Shown: positions 15,810-23,372, counted from the first letter of the stretch. The stretch: DNA of 32,305 nt from Candidatus Rokuibacteriota bacterium (GCA_005887895.1 VBPC01000162.1:1-32305); one strand, 5' to 3'. Notes: generated by a model not told the origin, from the sequence alone. Numbers and translations: made by a program.

Positions 15810-16478
15810 ATGCGTCGCTTCGTCGTGCTCACGTTCGTGCTGCTCGTCTCCGTGGTGTCGCCGGGCGCGGCCCAGGAGGTGAAGACGGATCAGGACAAGA
15901 CGCTTTACGCGCTCGGCGTCGCGTTGAGCGACCGGCTCGCGCCGTTTGCGCTGAGCCCGGCCGAGCTGGAGATGGTGAAGGCCGGCCTCACCGACGCCGT
16001 GCTCGGCCATCCACACAAAGCCGAGCCGCGCGAGTACATGGGCAAGATCCAGGAGCTACACACCGCGCGCGCCGCGGTGGTCGCCGCGGCCGAGAAGAAG
16101 AGCGGCGAGGCGTTCCTCGCGAAGGCGGCCGGCGAGCCGGGCGCCAAGAAGCTCGACTCCGGCCTCGTCATCACCACGCTCAAGCCGGGCACCGGGCCGT
16201 CGCCGAAGGCGACCGACAAGGTGAAGGTCCACTATCATGGCACGCTCGTCGACGGCACCGTGTTCGACAGCTCCGTGCAGCGCGGGCAGCCGGCGACGTT
16301 CCCGCTCAATGGCGTCATCAAGTGCTGGACGGAAGGCGTGCAGCAGATGAAGGTCGGTGGCAAGAGCCGGCTCGTCTGCCCGCCCGACCTTGCCTACGGC
16401 GATCGCGGCGCGCCGCCGCGGATCAAGCCGGGCGCCACGCTGGTCTTCGAGGTCGAGCTGCTCGAGATCGTCCAGTAA
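15810..16478 (+). CDS. FKBP-type peptidyl-prolyl cis-trans isomerase, exported
   Basis: A 222-residue Mip/FkpA-type protein. Residues 1-22 are a Sec signal (FVVLTFVLLVSVVSPGAAQ). An FKBP N-terminal helical dimerisation segment follows (DKTLYALGVALSDRLAPF). The FKBP catalytic domain fills about residues 125-222, with VKVHYHGTLVDGTVFDSS, VIKCWTEGVQQMKVGGKSR, LAYGDRGAPPRIKPGATLVFEVELLEI. It assists folding of periplasmic proteins. An AAAGGA site precedes the ATG. mutM starts 8 nt after the stop, so the two are probably co-transcribed. Cys residues at the IKCW and LVCPP positions are unusual for the domain. Confidence 0.9.
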   Translation: MRRFVVLTFVLLVSVVSPGAAQEVKTDQDKTLYALGVALSDRLAPFALSPAELEMVKAGLTDAVLGHPHKAEPREYMGKIQELHTARAAVVAAAEKKSGEAFLAKAAGEPGAKKLDSGLVITTLKPGTGPSPKATDKVKVHYHGTLVDGTVFDSSVQRGQPATFPLNGVIKCWTEGVQQMKVGGKSRLVCPPDLAYGDRGAPPRIKPGATLVFEVELLEIVQ

Positions 16479-16485
16479 GCCAGCC

Positions 16486-17319
16486 GTGCCGGAGCTGCCG
16501 GAGGTCGAGACCGCGCGGCGGCTGGCCGCGCGCGTCGCGGTCGGCCGGCGCATCGTCGAAGTATGGTGCGCGGCCGACCCGATCGTCCTCGAGAGCGCGC
16601 CGTCGCGCTTTCGCGCCGCCTTGCGCGGTCGGCGCGTGCTGGCGGTGCGTCGCCACGGCAAGCATCTCTGGCTCGAGCTCGACCGTCGGCCCTGGCTGCT
16701 GATGCACTTCGGCATGACGGGCCGTCTGCACGTTCCCCGCCGGCCACCGCTGCGCCTGCGGTCCACGCGCGGCGCGCCGAGCGACGCCTGGCCGCCGCGG
16801 TTCGCGCGGCTGCACCTGCACTTCGACGACGGTGGCGAGCTGGTCATGGCCGACGCGCGTCGCCTCGGTCGCATCCGCTTGCGCCACGACCCCCGCGCCG
16901 AGCCGCCGGTGGCCGGTCTCGGCTTCGACGCGCTCCGCGAGCTGCCGCCGCCGGCCCGATTTCACGAGCTGCTGCGCGAGCGCACCGCGCCGATGAAGGC
17001 GCTCCTGCTCGACCAGTCGTTCGCCGCCGGCGTCGGCAACTGGATCGCCGACGAGGTCCTCTACCAGGCCGCCATCGATCCGCGCCGGCCGGCTCGCACG
17101 CTGTCCGCCGCCGAGTCGGCGCGGCTGCGCGCGCGCCTGCGTGCGGTGCTCACGCTCGCCGTCGACGCCGCCGCGGACAGCGACCGCTACCCGCGCTCAT
17201 GGCTGTTCCACCGTCGCTGGGATCACGATCCTCTCGCGCGCACGGCGCGTGGCGAGCGCATTCGCTGGGAGACGATCGCCGGGAGGACGACGGCCTGGGC
17301 CCCATCCGCCCAGCGCTGA
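16486..17319 (+). CDS. mutM: Fpg/Nei-family DNA glycosylase of the zinc-less type
   Basis: A 277-residue base-excision glycosylase/AP lyase. GTG start is fixed by the obligatory N-terminus PELPEVET, whose Pro is the catalytic nucleophile and whose following Glu protonates the sugar. Lys59 (RHGKHLWLEL), the HFGMTGRLHV loop and Asn185 (GVGNWIADEVLY) are present. The C-terminal Cys4 zinc finger of ordinary MutM is absent. Instead the protein ends SWLFHRRW then GERIRWETIAGRTTAWAPS, which closely matches the zinc-less finger of plant and fungal FPG, with Arg267 replacing the finger arginine. It should remove oxidised purines such as 8-oxoG or its hydantoin products. It follows the FKBP gene by 8 nt. 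Confidence 0.9.
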   Translation: MPELPEVETARRLAARVAVGRRIVEVWCAADPIVLESAPSRFRAALRGRRVLAVRRHGKHLWLELDRRPWLLMHFGMTGRLHVPRRPPLRLRSTRGAPSDAWPPRFARLHLHFDDGGELVMADARRLGRIRLRHDPRAEPPVAGLGFDALRELPPPARFHELLRERTAPMKALLLDQSFAAGVGNWIADEVLYQAAIDPRRPARTLSAAESARLRARLRAVLTLAVDAAADSDRYPRSWLFHRRWDHDPLARTARGERIRWETIAGRTTAWAPSAQR

Positions 17320-17334
17320 GCGCGCGCCGATGCG

Positions 17335-17340
17335 TACAAT
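17335..17340 (+). promoter_or_regulatory. -10 element TACAAT upstream of the short ORF and ybaK-like gene
   Basis: TACAAT (5/6 to consensus) ends 7 nt before the ATG at 17348, predicting a transcript starting at about 17347. It lies 15 bp after the mutM stop. Confidence 0.4.
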
Positions 17341-17347
17341 CCTCCCC

Positions 17348-17416
17348 ATGACGCCGACCGGGACCCGCCTCCGCCTCCCGCGCCTCCGCCGAGGCGCGGC
17401 GCGACGGCAGCCGTGA
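17348..17416 (+). CDS. 22-residue Arg-rich upstream ORF coupled to the ybaK-like gene
   Basis: The short ORF MTPTGTRLRLPRLRRGAARRQP has seven arginines in 22 residues. Its TGA stop overlaps the GTG start of the next gene (GTGA at 17413-17416). The ATG at 17348 sits where a transcript from TACAAT (17335-17340) would begin; an ATG at 17330 in the same frame would add six residues but lies upstream of that start. It could be a regulatory leader peptide or just deliver ribosomes to the SD-less GTG. Whether it is translated is not known. Confidence 0.35.
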   Translation: MTPTGTRLRLPRLRRGAARRQP

Positions 17417-17913
17417 ACGAGGACGGCCGGGACGTCGAGCGGCGCGTCGTCGAGGTGCTGGACGGCCTCGGCGTGCCGTACACGCTGCAGCCGATCGATC
17501 CCGCCTTCGCGGATACGGCGGCCTACTGCGAGCGTTACGGCGTGCCGCTCGATCGCGCCGCCAACACGATCGTCGTGGCGTCCAAGAAGGAGCCGCGGCA
17601 GTTCGCCGCCTGCGTCGTGAAGGCCACGACCAGGCTCGACGTGAACCACGCGGTGCGCCGGCTGCTCGACACCAACCGCGTGTCGTTCGCGTCGGCCGAC
17701 GAGACCCGCGCGCTGACCGGCATGCTGATCGGGGGCGTGACCGTCTTCGCGCTGCCGGCCGATCTCCCGATCTACGTCGACGAGCAGGTCATGGCCCACG
17801 ACTGGATCATTCTCGGCAGCGGCAGCCGGTCGTCGAAGATCCGCGTCGCCCCCGAGGTCCTCCGCCGGCTGCCCGGCTCGCGGATCATGCCGGGGCTGGC
17901 AAGCTCCGCCTGA
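17413..17913 (+). CDS. YbaK/EbsC-family aminoacyl-tRNA deacylase
   Basis: A 166-residue single-domain protein of the YbaK/ProX/INS superfamily, which hydrolyses mischarged tRNAs such as Cys-tRNA(Pro) or Ala-tRNA(Pro). The core shows ANTIVVASKKEPRQFAACVV, where Lys58/Lys59 occupy the place of the family's essential lysine. RLDVNHAVRRLL and LTGMLIGGVTVFALP supply the glycine-rich loop. The domain runs nearly the full length. The GTG at 17413 is the first start codon in frame. No Shine-Dalgarno precedes it, but a 22-residue ORF ends at the same point. Converges with the acetyltransferase gene, 7 bp away. Confidence 0.85.
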   Translation: MNEDGRDVERRVVEVLDGLGVPYTLQPIDPAFADTAAYCERYGVPLDRAANTIVVASKKEPRQFAACVVKATTRLDVNHAVRRLLDTNRVSFASADETRALTGMLIGGVTVFALPADLPIYVDEQVMAHDWIILGSGSRSSKIRVAPEVLRRLPGSRIMPGLASSA

Positions 17914-17920
17914 GCGGGGC

Positions 17921-19273
17921 TCACACCATCGGCCACACGCTCGACGGCGCCTTCGGGAAGAGCGCCTCGAGGAGGGCGCGCGCCTCGCCGGTGCGGACGA
18001 TGCAGTCGGGGAAGGCGGCCTCGATCTCGGCCAGCGCGCGGAAGCCGTACAGGAGCTGCAGGAACGTGAGGTCCGGGAACATCGCGAGCGGCCGCCGCGG
18101 GTCGCTCGAGGGCCGGCCGAACTCGATGCCCCGCACGTCGACGTCGACCGTCCACGGCTCGATCGCCGTCACCTTGCCGCGCTCGAACGCGAGCCGCACG
18201 CCGGCGCGATAGAACCCCAGGGTGAGCGAGCCGGTGTGGCCCGCGCACGCGGAGACGGCCAGACGGCGCTCGAGCGCCGGGGTCACTGCACGCAGGAAGG
18301 CCGGCACGTCGGACACGCGGGCGTAGAGCGCGTAGCCGTCGTCCCGCTCCTGGAAGTGAACCACGCGGTACAGCGGATGATCGCGCCCGAGAAGCCAGAA
18401 GCTCAGCGCGATGCAGCGTCCGGCCGGCGTGCCCGCGGCCAGCGCGTCGCCGGCCTCGAACAGCGGCGCCAGCGCCGCCGTCCACGCCTCGCGCCACGAC
18501 ACACCCGGTCGGACCTCGAACGCGGTCACCACCAGCGCGCCGCCGAAGGCCTCGATGCCGGACGCGACGTACCCCGCCGGCTCGCCATCGCGCTCGAGGA
18601 TCCGCACCTCGCGCCGCGGCGCACTGTCGGCGCTGTGCCCGGCCAGCTCGTAGCGCCACAGCGCGGCGTCGCGCGGGACGCTGACGAGTCCGCGGGCATC
18701 CGCCGTCGCCGACTGCTCGGCCAGCAGCGGCGCGTCCTCGACCGTCGCCGGCCGCACGCGCCAGCCCGGCGGCGGCAGCGGCAACGGCCCGAGCGCGTCG
18801 CGGCGCACGCGAGGCCCGCCGCCGCGCTCGATCGCCAGCTCATAGCCGAACTGGCGGTAGAACCACGGGATGCCGGCGATCGCCTGCATGCGATGCCCGC
18901 GCTCGGCGCTCCAGCCGTGCACGACGTCGAACTGGGCGCGCACGAGACCCCGGCCACGGTACGCTGGCCGCGTGCCGATGAGCTCCGGCTGCCCGACGCC
19001 GATCGGCACGCCGCCGTACGTCCACGTCTGCGAGATCAGGTGCAGGCACGAGGCGATGGCGCCGGTCCGCGTGTCGGTCACGAGGGTGGTGTCGCCCGGC
19101 CGGAACGACGGATGGCGAGCCTGCTGGAGGTCGCGCGTCCACGCAGCGAGGTGGCGGTTCGGCTCGTCGCCGTCCTGGACGCGCAAGACGTCGCCGACGA
19201 ACGCTGCCAGCGTGTCGCCGTCGGCCGCGGTGGCCGCGCGGAGCACCAGGCCGTCGCCCAGGTCGCGAATCAT
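17921..19273 (-). CDS. Eis-like GNAT N-acetyltransferase with C-terminal SCP2-type domain
   Basis: A 450-residue protein. The N-terminal GNAT domain has the acetyl-CoA loop RPAYRGRGLVRAQFD (Q/R-x-x-G-x-G/A type) and the following GHRMQAIAGIPWFYRQFGYEL. A second GNAT-like domain follows (from WRVRPATVEDAPLLAEQS). The end resembles the sterol-carrier-like domain of Eis/DUF4081-type proteins (FPDLTFLQLLYGFRALAEIEAAFP). Eis relatives acetylate aminoglycosides or protein lysines; the substrate here is unknown. The start at 19273 follows an extended -10 (TGC-TATTCT) by 8 nt, so the mRNA would be nearly leaderless. Confidence 0.8.
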   Translation of the reverse strand: MIRDLGDGLVLRAATAADGDTLAAFVGDVLRVQDGDEPNRHLAAWTRDLQQARHPSFRPGDTTLVTDTRTGAIASCLHLISQTWTYGGVPIGVGQPELIGTRPAYRGRGLVRAQFDVVHGWSAERGHRMQAIAGIPWFYRQFGYELAIERGGGPRVRRDALGPLPLPPPGWRVRPATVEDAPLLAEQSATADARGLVSVPRDAALWRYELAGHSADSAPRREVRILERDGEPAGYVASGIEAFGGALVVTAFEVRPGVSWREAWTAALAPLFEAGDALAAGTPAGRCIALSFWLLGRDHPLYRVVHFQERDDGYALYARVSDVPAFLRAVTPALERRLAVSACAGHTGSLTLGFYRAGVRLAFERGKVTAIEPWTVDVDVRGIEFGRPSSDPRRPLAMFPDLTFLQLLYGFRALAEIEAAFPDCIVRTGEARALLEALFPKAPSSVWPMV

Positions 19274-19281
19274 GAAGCGCG

Positions 19282-19333
19282 AGAATAGCAGAGCGCGCAA
19301 TCGTTGACATCCGCGCCGTCGGCGATCGAGAAT
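19282..19333. promoter_or_regulatory. divergent promoters for the acetyltransferase and zinc-ribbon membrane protein
   Basis: Minus strand: extended -10 TGC-TATTCT at 19290-19282. Plus strand: a perfect -35 TTGACA at 19304-19309, an 18-bp spacer and GAGAAT at 19328-19333, predicting a start near 19340. That start lies downstream of the ATG at 19332, so if this promoter is used the true start is the in-frame ATG at 19344. Confidence 0.4.
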
Positions 19334-20111
19334 GCTCGGGCTGATGCTGGCGCCGGCTGCCGTCGAGCCGTTCGGCTTCTTCACCTGGGATTCTCTCCGG
19401 GCCGGGTGGTACCTGACCTGGCGCCTGCTCCTCCGCGTGAGCCCGGTCCTCGTCGTCGGTGGTGTCGCCGTCGCGGTCTTCGGTCTCAACAGTCCGATGG
19501 CCGGCTTCCTGTTCTCACTCGGCGTGCTGGCGGCAACCGTCTGGTCGCTCACGCTCATCCCCAGGCTCACCAGCCAGTGGGCGCAGGAGCGCTACGGTCA
19601 GGCGCTGGAGGGCGCCCTGGCGGTCTGGTGGGGCATCACGTGGCGCAGCATGGTCGTCTCGCTGGTGGCCGCGGCGATCATGGCGGTGCCGAGCGTCGTC
19701 GCGGTGAGCCTCAGAACCGCGTACCCGAGCTCAGCGCTCGGCCTGCTGGGCAGCCTGCTGGCGTGGCTCCTCAACCTCGTCAACATCGCGGTGACCGTGC
19801 TGGCCACGGGGTGGGCGATGTCGCGCGTCGCCGCCTCGCAGGTCGGCGTGGCCCCGGCCGCGCCCCCGCTGCCGCCGCCGATGGCGCGGGCCGTCGACGA
19901 GGCGCGAGCCGTCGAGGTCGCGACGGCGCGCGAGCCGTCACCCGCCCCGCAACCGGCGCCGCGCGCCGCGCCGGCGTCGGTGCCGGCGGCCACCGCCGTC
20001 TCCGCCGGAGGCAAGATGCAGTGCCCGAAGTGCGGTCTCTACGAGACCGAGCGCGGGTCGGTGATCGGGTGGTACTGCAAGGTCTGCGGCTGGCGCGAAT
20101 CCCGCCGCTAG
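19332..20111 (+). CDS. membrane protein with C-terminal zinc ribbon
   Basis: I do not recognise the family. The 259-residue protein starts with four or so hydrophobic helices (RVSPVLVVGGVAVAVFGL, AGFLFSLGVLAATVWSLTL, SMVVSLVAAAIMAVPSVVAV, LLNLVNIAVTVLATGWAM). An Ala/Pro-rich linker of about 60 residues follows. A compact zinc ribbon, CPKC (Cys231, Cys234) and CKVC (Cys249, Cys252), lies close to the C-terminus. The ribbon probably sits in the cytoplasm and could bind RNA, DNA or protein. ATG 19344 (M5) may be the real start given the promoter position. It converges with rlpA, 34 bp apart. Confidence 0.7.
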   Translation: MLGLMLAPAAVEPFGFFTWDSLRAGWYLTWRLLLRVSPVLVVGGVAVAVFGLNSPMAGFLFSLGVLAATVWSLTLIPRLTSQWAQERYGQALEGALAVWWGITWRSMVVSLVAAAIMAVPSVVAVSLRTAYPSSALGLLGSLLAWLLNLVNIAVTVLATGWAMSRVAASQVGVAPAAPPLPPPMARAVDEARAVEVATAREPSPAPQPAPRAAPASVPAATAVSAGGKMQCPKCGLYETERGSVIGWYCKVCGWRESRR

Positions 20112-20145
20112 CCGGCTGCGCCTTCTTGGCGTTCCCGACCGCCTC

Positions 20146-20553
20146 TCAACGGGGGAGGACGGTCACGCGGACGGGGACGACTCCGGGGGTGATGGCGTCG
20201 AGCGCGCGCGCAGCCTTGTAGGAGAGATCGAGCATCCGGCCCGGCACGACCGGGCCGCGATCGTTGACTCGCACCTCGACGGCGCGGTTGTTGTTCAGGT
20301 TGACCACGCGCAGCCGCGTCCCGAACGGCAGCGTGCGATGAGCCGCCGTGAGCGCGTTGATGTCGAAGCGCTCGCCGCTGGCCGTCAGGCGTCCGTGATG
20401 GGCGCCCCCGTACCAGGACGCACGGCCGACGAGCAGGGTGAGCCGGGGTGGGGACGGCGGCGCCGGTATTGCCTGGCTCGGGGGTGGGGCCACACAACCT
20501 CCGAGCCCAAGGGTGATGACCACCCAAAGCAGACACCAACGCCGTCGCCCCAT
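20146..20553 (-). CDS. rlpA: RlpA-like septal lipoprotein (DPBB domain)
   Basis: A 135-residue lipoprotein. The signal ends in lipobox LGLGGC, so the N-terminal Cys would be acylated. A Pro-rich linker leads into a double-psi beta-barrel with the RlpA signature ASWYGGAHHGRLTASGERFD, LPFGTRLRVVNLNN and VRVNDRGP. Family members bind or cleave glycan strands lacking stem peptides at the septum. The C-terminal SPOR domain of E. coli RlpA is missing, as in many short RlpA proteins. It follows the PBP1B gene by 34 bp on the same strand, consistent with a cell-wall unit. Confidence 0.9.
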   Translation of the reverse strand: MGRRRWCLLWVVITLGLGGCVAPPPSQAIPAPPSPPRLTLLVGRASWYGGAHHGRLTASGERFDINALTAAHRTLPFGTRLRVVNLNNNRAVEVRVNDRGPVVPGRMLDLSYKAARALDAITPGVVPVRVTVLPR

Positions 20554-20587
20554 GTGTATCGCCTGCCGCAAAAGCCATGCCGCCGGT

Positions 20588-22912
20588 TCAGCGCTGCCAC
20601 CAGTCGCGCAGGCGGCGCCACCAGTCATAGATCTGCGAGCCGACGCCGCCGTGCTCCTGGCAGGGCGGTGGCTCCGTCCCCGCCAGGAACGTCTCGCGGC
20701 CGACCAGGGGACAGAAGCGGTTGGCGAGCCGGCCGTTGGTAAGGTCGATGTCGGCGAAGGTGATGCCGCCCGGCACGGTGAACGAGGGCTGCGGATACGC
20801 CTCGCGTGCCTGTCGCATGAAGTCGACCCAGATCGGCAATGCCGCATCGGCGCCGGCGAGACCGTGGGCCTCGCCACCGTCGAACCCGACCCAGACCGCG
20901 ACGACGAGCCTCGGCGTGTAGCCCACGAACCACGCGTCGCGCCCGTCGTTGGTGGTCCCGGTCTTGCCGGCGATCGCGTCGGCGGGAGCGACGTCGTGGG
21001 CCGCCGCCGCCGTGCCCGACTGGATGACGCCCTCGAGCAACGACGTCATCAAGTAGGCCTCGGCCGGCGTGATCACGGACGTCGGCCGGCCGGCGTCGGA
21101 TGGGGCGACGTCGCCGTCGCGATCGCGCACCGCCTTCACCGCCACCACGCCGGGCGGCCGCACGCCGCCATTGGCGAGCGGCAGGTACGCGCGCGCCAGC
21201 TCGATCGGCGTGGCCTCGAAGACGCCGAGCGCGGCCGCCGGCACCGGCGACAGCTCCCCCTCGAACCCGAGCTCGCGCGCGGTCTCGATGACCGCCGGCA
21301 GCCCGACCGAGTCCGCCACACGCACGGTCGCCGCATTGAGCGAGTGCTCGAGCGCGCGCCGAACGGTGACACGTCCCTCGTAGCGGTCCTCGTAGTTCCG
21401 CGGGCTCCACGTCTCGTTGCCGACGCTCACCGTGACCGGAACGTCGTCCACGAACGAGGCGGCGGTGAGCGCGGGCGGGTCGTCGCCGCGGTGGCGGAGC
21501 GCGGCAAGATAGACGAATGGCTTGAAGGCCGAGCCGGGCTGCCGGCGGGCCAGCGCCGCGCGGTTGAACTGGCTCGTCGCGTACTCCCGTCCGCCGACGA
21601 GCGCCCGGATCTCGCCGCTCGTGGGATCGATCGCCACCAGCGCCGCCTGCAGCCGCCGCCACGCGTCGGTGCGGCGCAGCCGCGGCAGCCGTGTCTCCAG
21701 TCGATCGAGACCGCGCACGACGGCCGCTTCGGCGAAGCGCTGCAGCGCCAGGTCGAGCGTCGTGTACACGGCTGCGCTCTCGCCGCGGTCGCCGAACCGC
21801 TGCTCGATCTCGGCGCGCGCGTAGTCCGCGAAGTACGGCGCCGGCTGCCCGGTCGCCGTGACCGGCGGCACCCGCACCGGCGCGGCCCGGGCGGTCTGCC
21901 AGTCGGTGGGCGACAGCATCCCGAGCTCGTGCATCCGCGCCAGGACGACGTCGCGCCGCGCGCGGGCGCGCTCCGGATTCATCACCGGCGAGTAGCTGTT
22001 GGGCGCGCGAATCATCCCGGCCAGCAGCGCCGCCTCGGCCGGCGTCAGCTGGTGGATCTCCTTGCGGAAATACGCGCCGGCGGCGGCGCCGAGGCCGCGG
22101 ATGGCGCGCCCGTTGCGCTGCCCCAGGTAGATCTCGTTGAAGTACGCCTCGAGGATCTGCGCCTTCGCGTAGCGCCACTCGACCAGTGTCGCCAGCCAGG
22201 CCTCGCTGGCCTTGCGCAAGAACGTGCGGCGGGAGCCGACCAGCCGGTTCTTGACGAGCTGCTGCGTGATGGTCGAGCCGCCCTGCAGGACGCGGCGGGC
22301 GCGCACGTTGGCCCACGCGGCGCGCACCAGGCCGTGGGCGTCGACCCCGCCGTGCTCGAAGAAACGGTGATCCTCGGCCGCGAGGACGGCGTTGATCAGG
22401 ACCAGCGGCACGTCGGCCAGCCGCACGGGGCGGTGGTCCTCACCGGGCCGGTCATCCGCGCTGGTCAGCACCTCCGGCTCGAGCGCGCTGGCGCCGATGT
22501 CGTACCCGCCCCGACTCACGCGCGTGATGCGGTCGTCGCGGACCTCCACGAGCACCGGCACGCCGGCTCCGCTGCGGAGGTGGATCTCCCAGCCTCCGGG
22601 CAGCCGACGGAACTGGCCGGGCACCGGCGGCACACCGCGGGAGTCGTGGTACTTCAGCCGCGCCAGCGTGCCGGCCAGGTCGACGCGGCGGACGTTGATG
22701 CCCGTCACGAGAGGCTGGGCGGCAGCGTAGACGAAGGTCGCCCGCCGCTCCTCGACACGCTCGAAGCGCGCGAGCGCGACCCAGGAATAGACGACGAGGG
22801 TGAGGAGCAGGAGCCCGAGCGCCGCGCCCGCGCCGACGCCGAGCGCCCGCAGCCTGTGCTCACGAGGCCACGGCCATCGCCACGGCCACGTGGGCAGCGG
22901 GCGCCAGCTCAT
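20588..22912 (-). CDS. mrcB: bifunctional penicillin-binding protein 1B (transglycosylase/transpeptidase)
   Basis: A 774-residue class A PBP. A short cytoplasmic tail and one membrane helix (GVGAGAALGLLLLTLVVYSW) precede a UB2H-like domain (VTGINVRRVDLAGTLARL) typical of PBP1B. The GT51 transglycosylase has Glu180 in AAEDHRFFEHGG, then GGSTITQQLVKN and KASEAWLATLVE. The transpeptidase domain has SxxK (PGSAFKPF, Ser461 and Lys464), SxN (SLNAAT) and KTG (GKTGTT). The UB2H domain suggests an outer-membrane lipoprotein activator. The ATG at 22912 lies 5 nt after a CATAAT -10 with no Shine-Dalgarno. rlpA follows. Confidence 0.92.
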   Translation of the reverse strand: MSWRPLPTWPWRWPWPREHRLRALGVGAGAALGLLLLTLVVYSWVALARFERVEERRATFVYAAAQPLVTGINVRRVDLAGTLARLKYHDSRGVPPVPGQFRRLPGGWEIHLRSGAGVPVLVEVRDDRITRVSRGGYDIGASALEPEVLTSADDRPGEDHRPVRLADVPLVLINAVLAAEDHRFFEHGGVDAHGLVRAAWANVRARRVLQGGSTITQQLVKNRLVGSRRTFLRKASEAWLATLVEWRYAKAQILEAYFNEIYLGQRNGRAIRGLGAAAGAYFRKEIHQLTPAEAALLAGMIRAPNSYSPVMNPERARARRDVVLARMHELGMLSPTDWQTARAAPVRVPPVTATGQPAPYFADYARAEIEQRFGDRGESAAVYTTLDLALQRFAEAAVVRGLDRLETRLPRLRRTDAWRRLQAALVAIDPTSGEIRALVGGREYATSQFNRAALARRQPGSAFKPFVYLAALRHRGDDPPALTAASFVDDVPVTVSVGNETWSPRNYEDRYEGRVTVRRALEHSLNAATVRVADSVGLPAVIETARELGFEGELSPVPAAALGVFEATPIELARAYLPLANGGVRPPGVVAVKAVRDRDGDVAPSDAGRPTSVITPAEAYLMTSLLEGVIQSGTAAAAHDVAPADAIAGKTGTTNDGRDAWFVGYTPRLVVAVWVGFDGGEAHGLAGADAALPIWVDFMRQAREAYPQPSFTVPGGITFADIDLTNGRLANRFCPLVGRETFLAGTEPPPCQEHGGVGSQIYDWWRRLRDWWQR

Positions 22913-22917
22913 GTTGG

Positions 22918-22923
22918 ATTATG
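22918..22923 (-). promoter_or_regulatory. -10 element CATAAT at the PBP1B start
   Basis: Minus-strand CATAAT (5/6 to consensus) ends 5 nt before the ATG at 22912, so transcription would start at the start codon itself. No ribosome-binding site is present. Confidence 0.4.
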
Positions 22924-23041
22924 CCCACCGTCGTGTGCCCGCGGCGACGGGAAGGGTTTTTCCACACCGCGGGTGGCGAATTCAGGTAACAGGCGGCGCC
23001 CGGTGATCGCTAACCCAGCGTGAGGTCTGGCGCGCTGGCGA

Positions 23042-23064
23042 GGCACGTGCCTTGCAGCACGTGC
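23042..23064 (+). promoter_or_regulatory. sigma-54 promoter with paired GCACGTGC palindromes
   Basis: GGCACG-TGCC-TTGCA (23042-23056) matches the sigma-54 core consensus completely with correct spacing, predicting a start near 23067 and a 45-nt leader to the GTG at 23112. GCACGTGC, itself palindromic, occurs at 23043-23050 inside the promoter and again at 23057-23064. CCAGCG/CGCTGG form an inverted repeat just upstream (23015-23038). Confidence 0.65.
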
Positions 23065-23111
23065 GGCATCTTCTACAAGGTTGGATACGTCGAGCCAGGT
23101 GGGAGGTCCCC

Positions 23112-23333
23112 GTGCTGATCTGCCGATGCGCGTGGCACCAACGCTATTGTGGCTACCCCCTGGTGAGCGGCGTCGCATCCTGGCGGGGCTGGACAGTCCG
23201 ATTCACCGACGGGATCTGCGAGAAGTGCCTCGAGCGATTCCGCGCCGAGCACCGCCTCTTCCTCGAACGCCGTCGGACGCCCGCACCGCCCTCGATGACC
23301 TCCGAGCCGAAGGGGATCACCTCCGCCGCGTGA
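23112..23333 (+). CDS. 73-residue Cys-rich putative zinc-binding protein
   Basis: No family recognised. The GTG start follows a GGGAGGT ribosome-binding site at 23101-23107. The protein has metal-ligand candidates Cys4, Cys6, His9 and Cys13 (ICRCAWHQRYC) and then Cys36 and Cys39 (GICEKCLERFRAEH), the spacing of a small split zinc finger. A helix and a Pro/Ser-rich tail follow. The C-x-x-C-L-E-R part resembles short bacterial finger proteins of two-component loci, but that is only a resemblance. It sits alone behind a sigma-54 promoter, diverging from PBP1B. An upstream ATG at 23052 lies inside the promoter and was not used. Confidence 0.65.
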   Translation: MLICRCAWHQRYCGYPLVSGVASWRGWTVRFTDGICEKCLERFRAEHRLFLERRRTPAPPSMTSEPKGITSAA

Positions 23334-23348
23334 CGGGCGCTGTTTGGA

Positions 23349-23372
23349 TGGGGGCTCCGACATGGCCCCCCA
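23349..23372 (-). repeat. GGGGGCC hairpin, inverted solo copy
   Basis: On the minus strand the sequence reads GGGGGGCCATGTCGG then AGCCCCCA. This is the same loop (ATGTCGG) and stem as the units at 15558-15794, with one mismatch in the second arm. It follows the stop of the 73-residue ORF by about 15 bp. Confidence 0.6.

Noticed and set aside
15431-15832. Repetitive peptide ORF (GAAVAALVN units) on the minus strand
   Set aside because: It only translates the 80-bp tandem DNA repeat; the unit length of 80 and 82 bp shifts frame between units, so it is not under protein-level selection.
20438-23023. 861-codon plus-strand frame over PBP1B
   Set aside because: It is antisense to an unmistakable PBP1B and made of low-complexity Arg/His/Gly-rich sequence.
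23052-23111. Longer start (ATG 23052) for the 73-residue Cys-rich protein
   Set aside because: The ATG lies inside the sigma-54 -12 box region, upstream of the predicted transcription start; the GTG at 23112 has a good ribosome-binding site.
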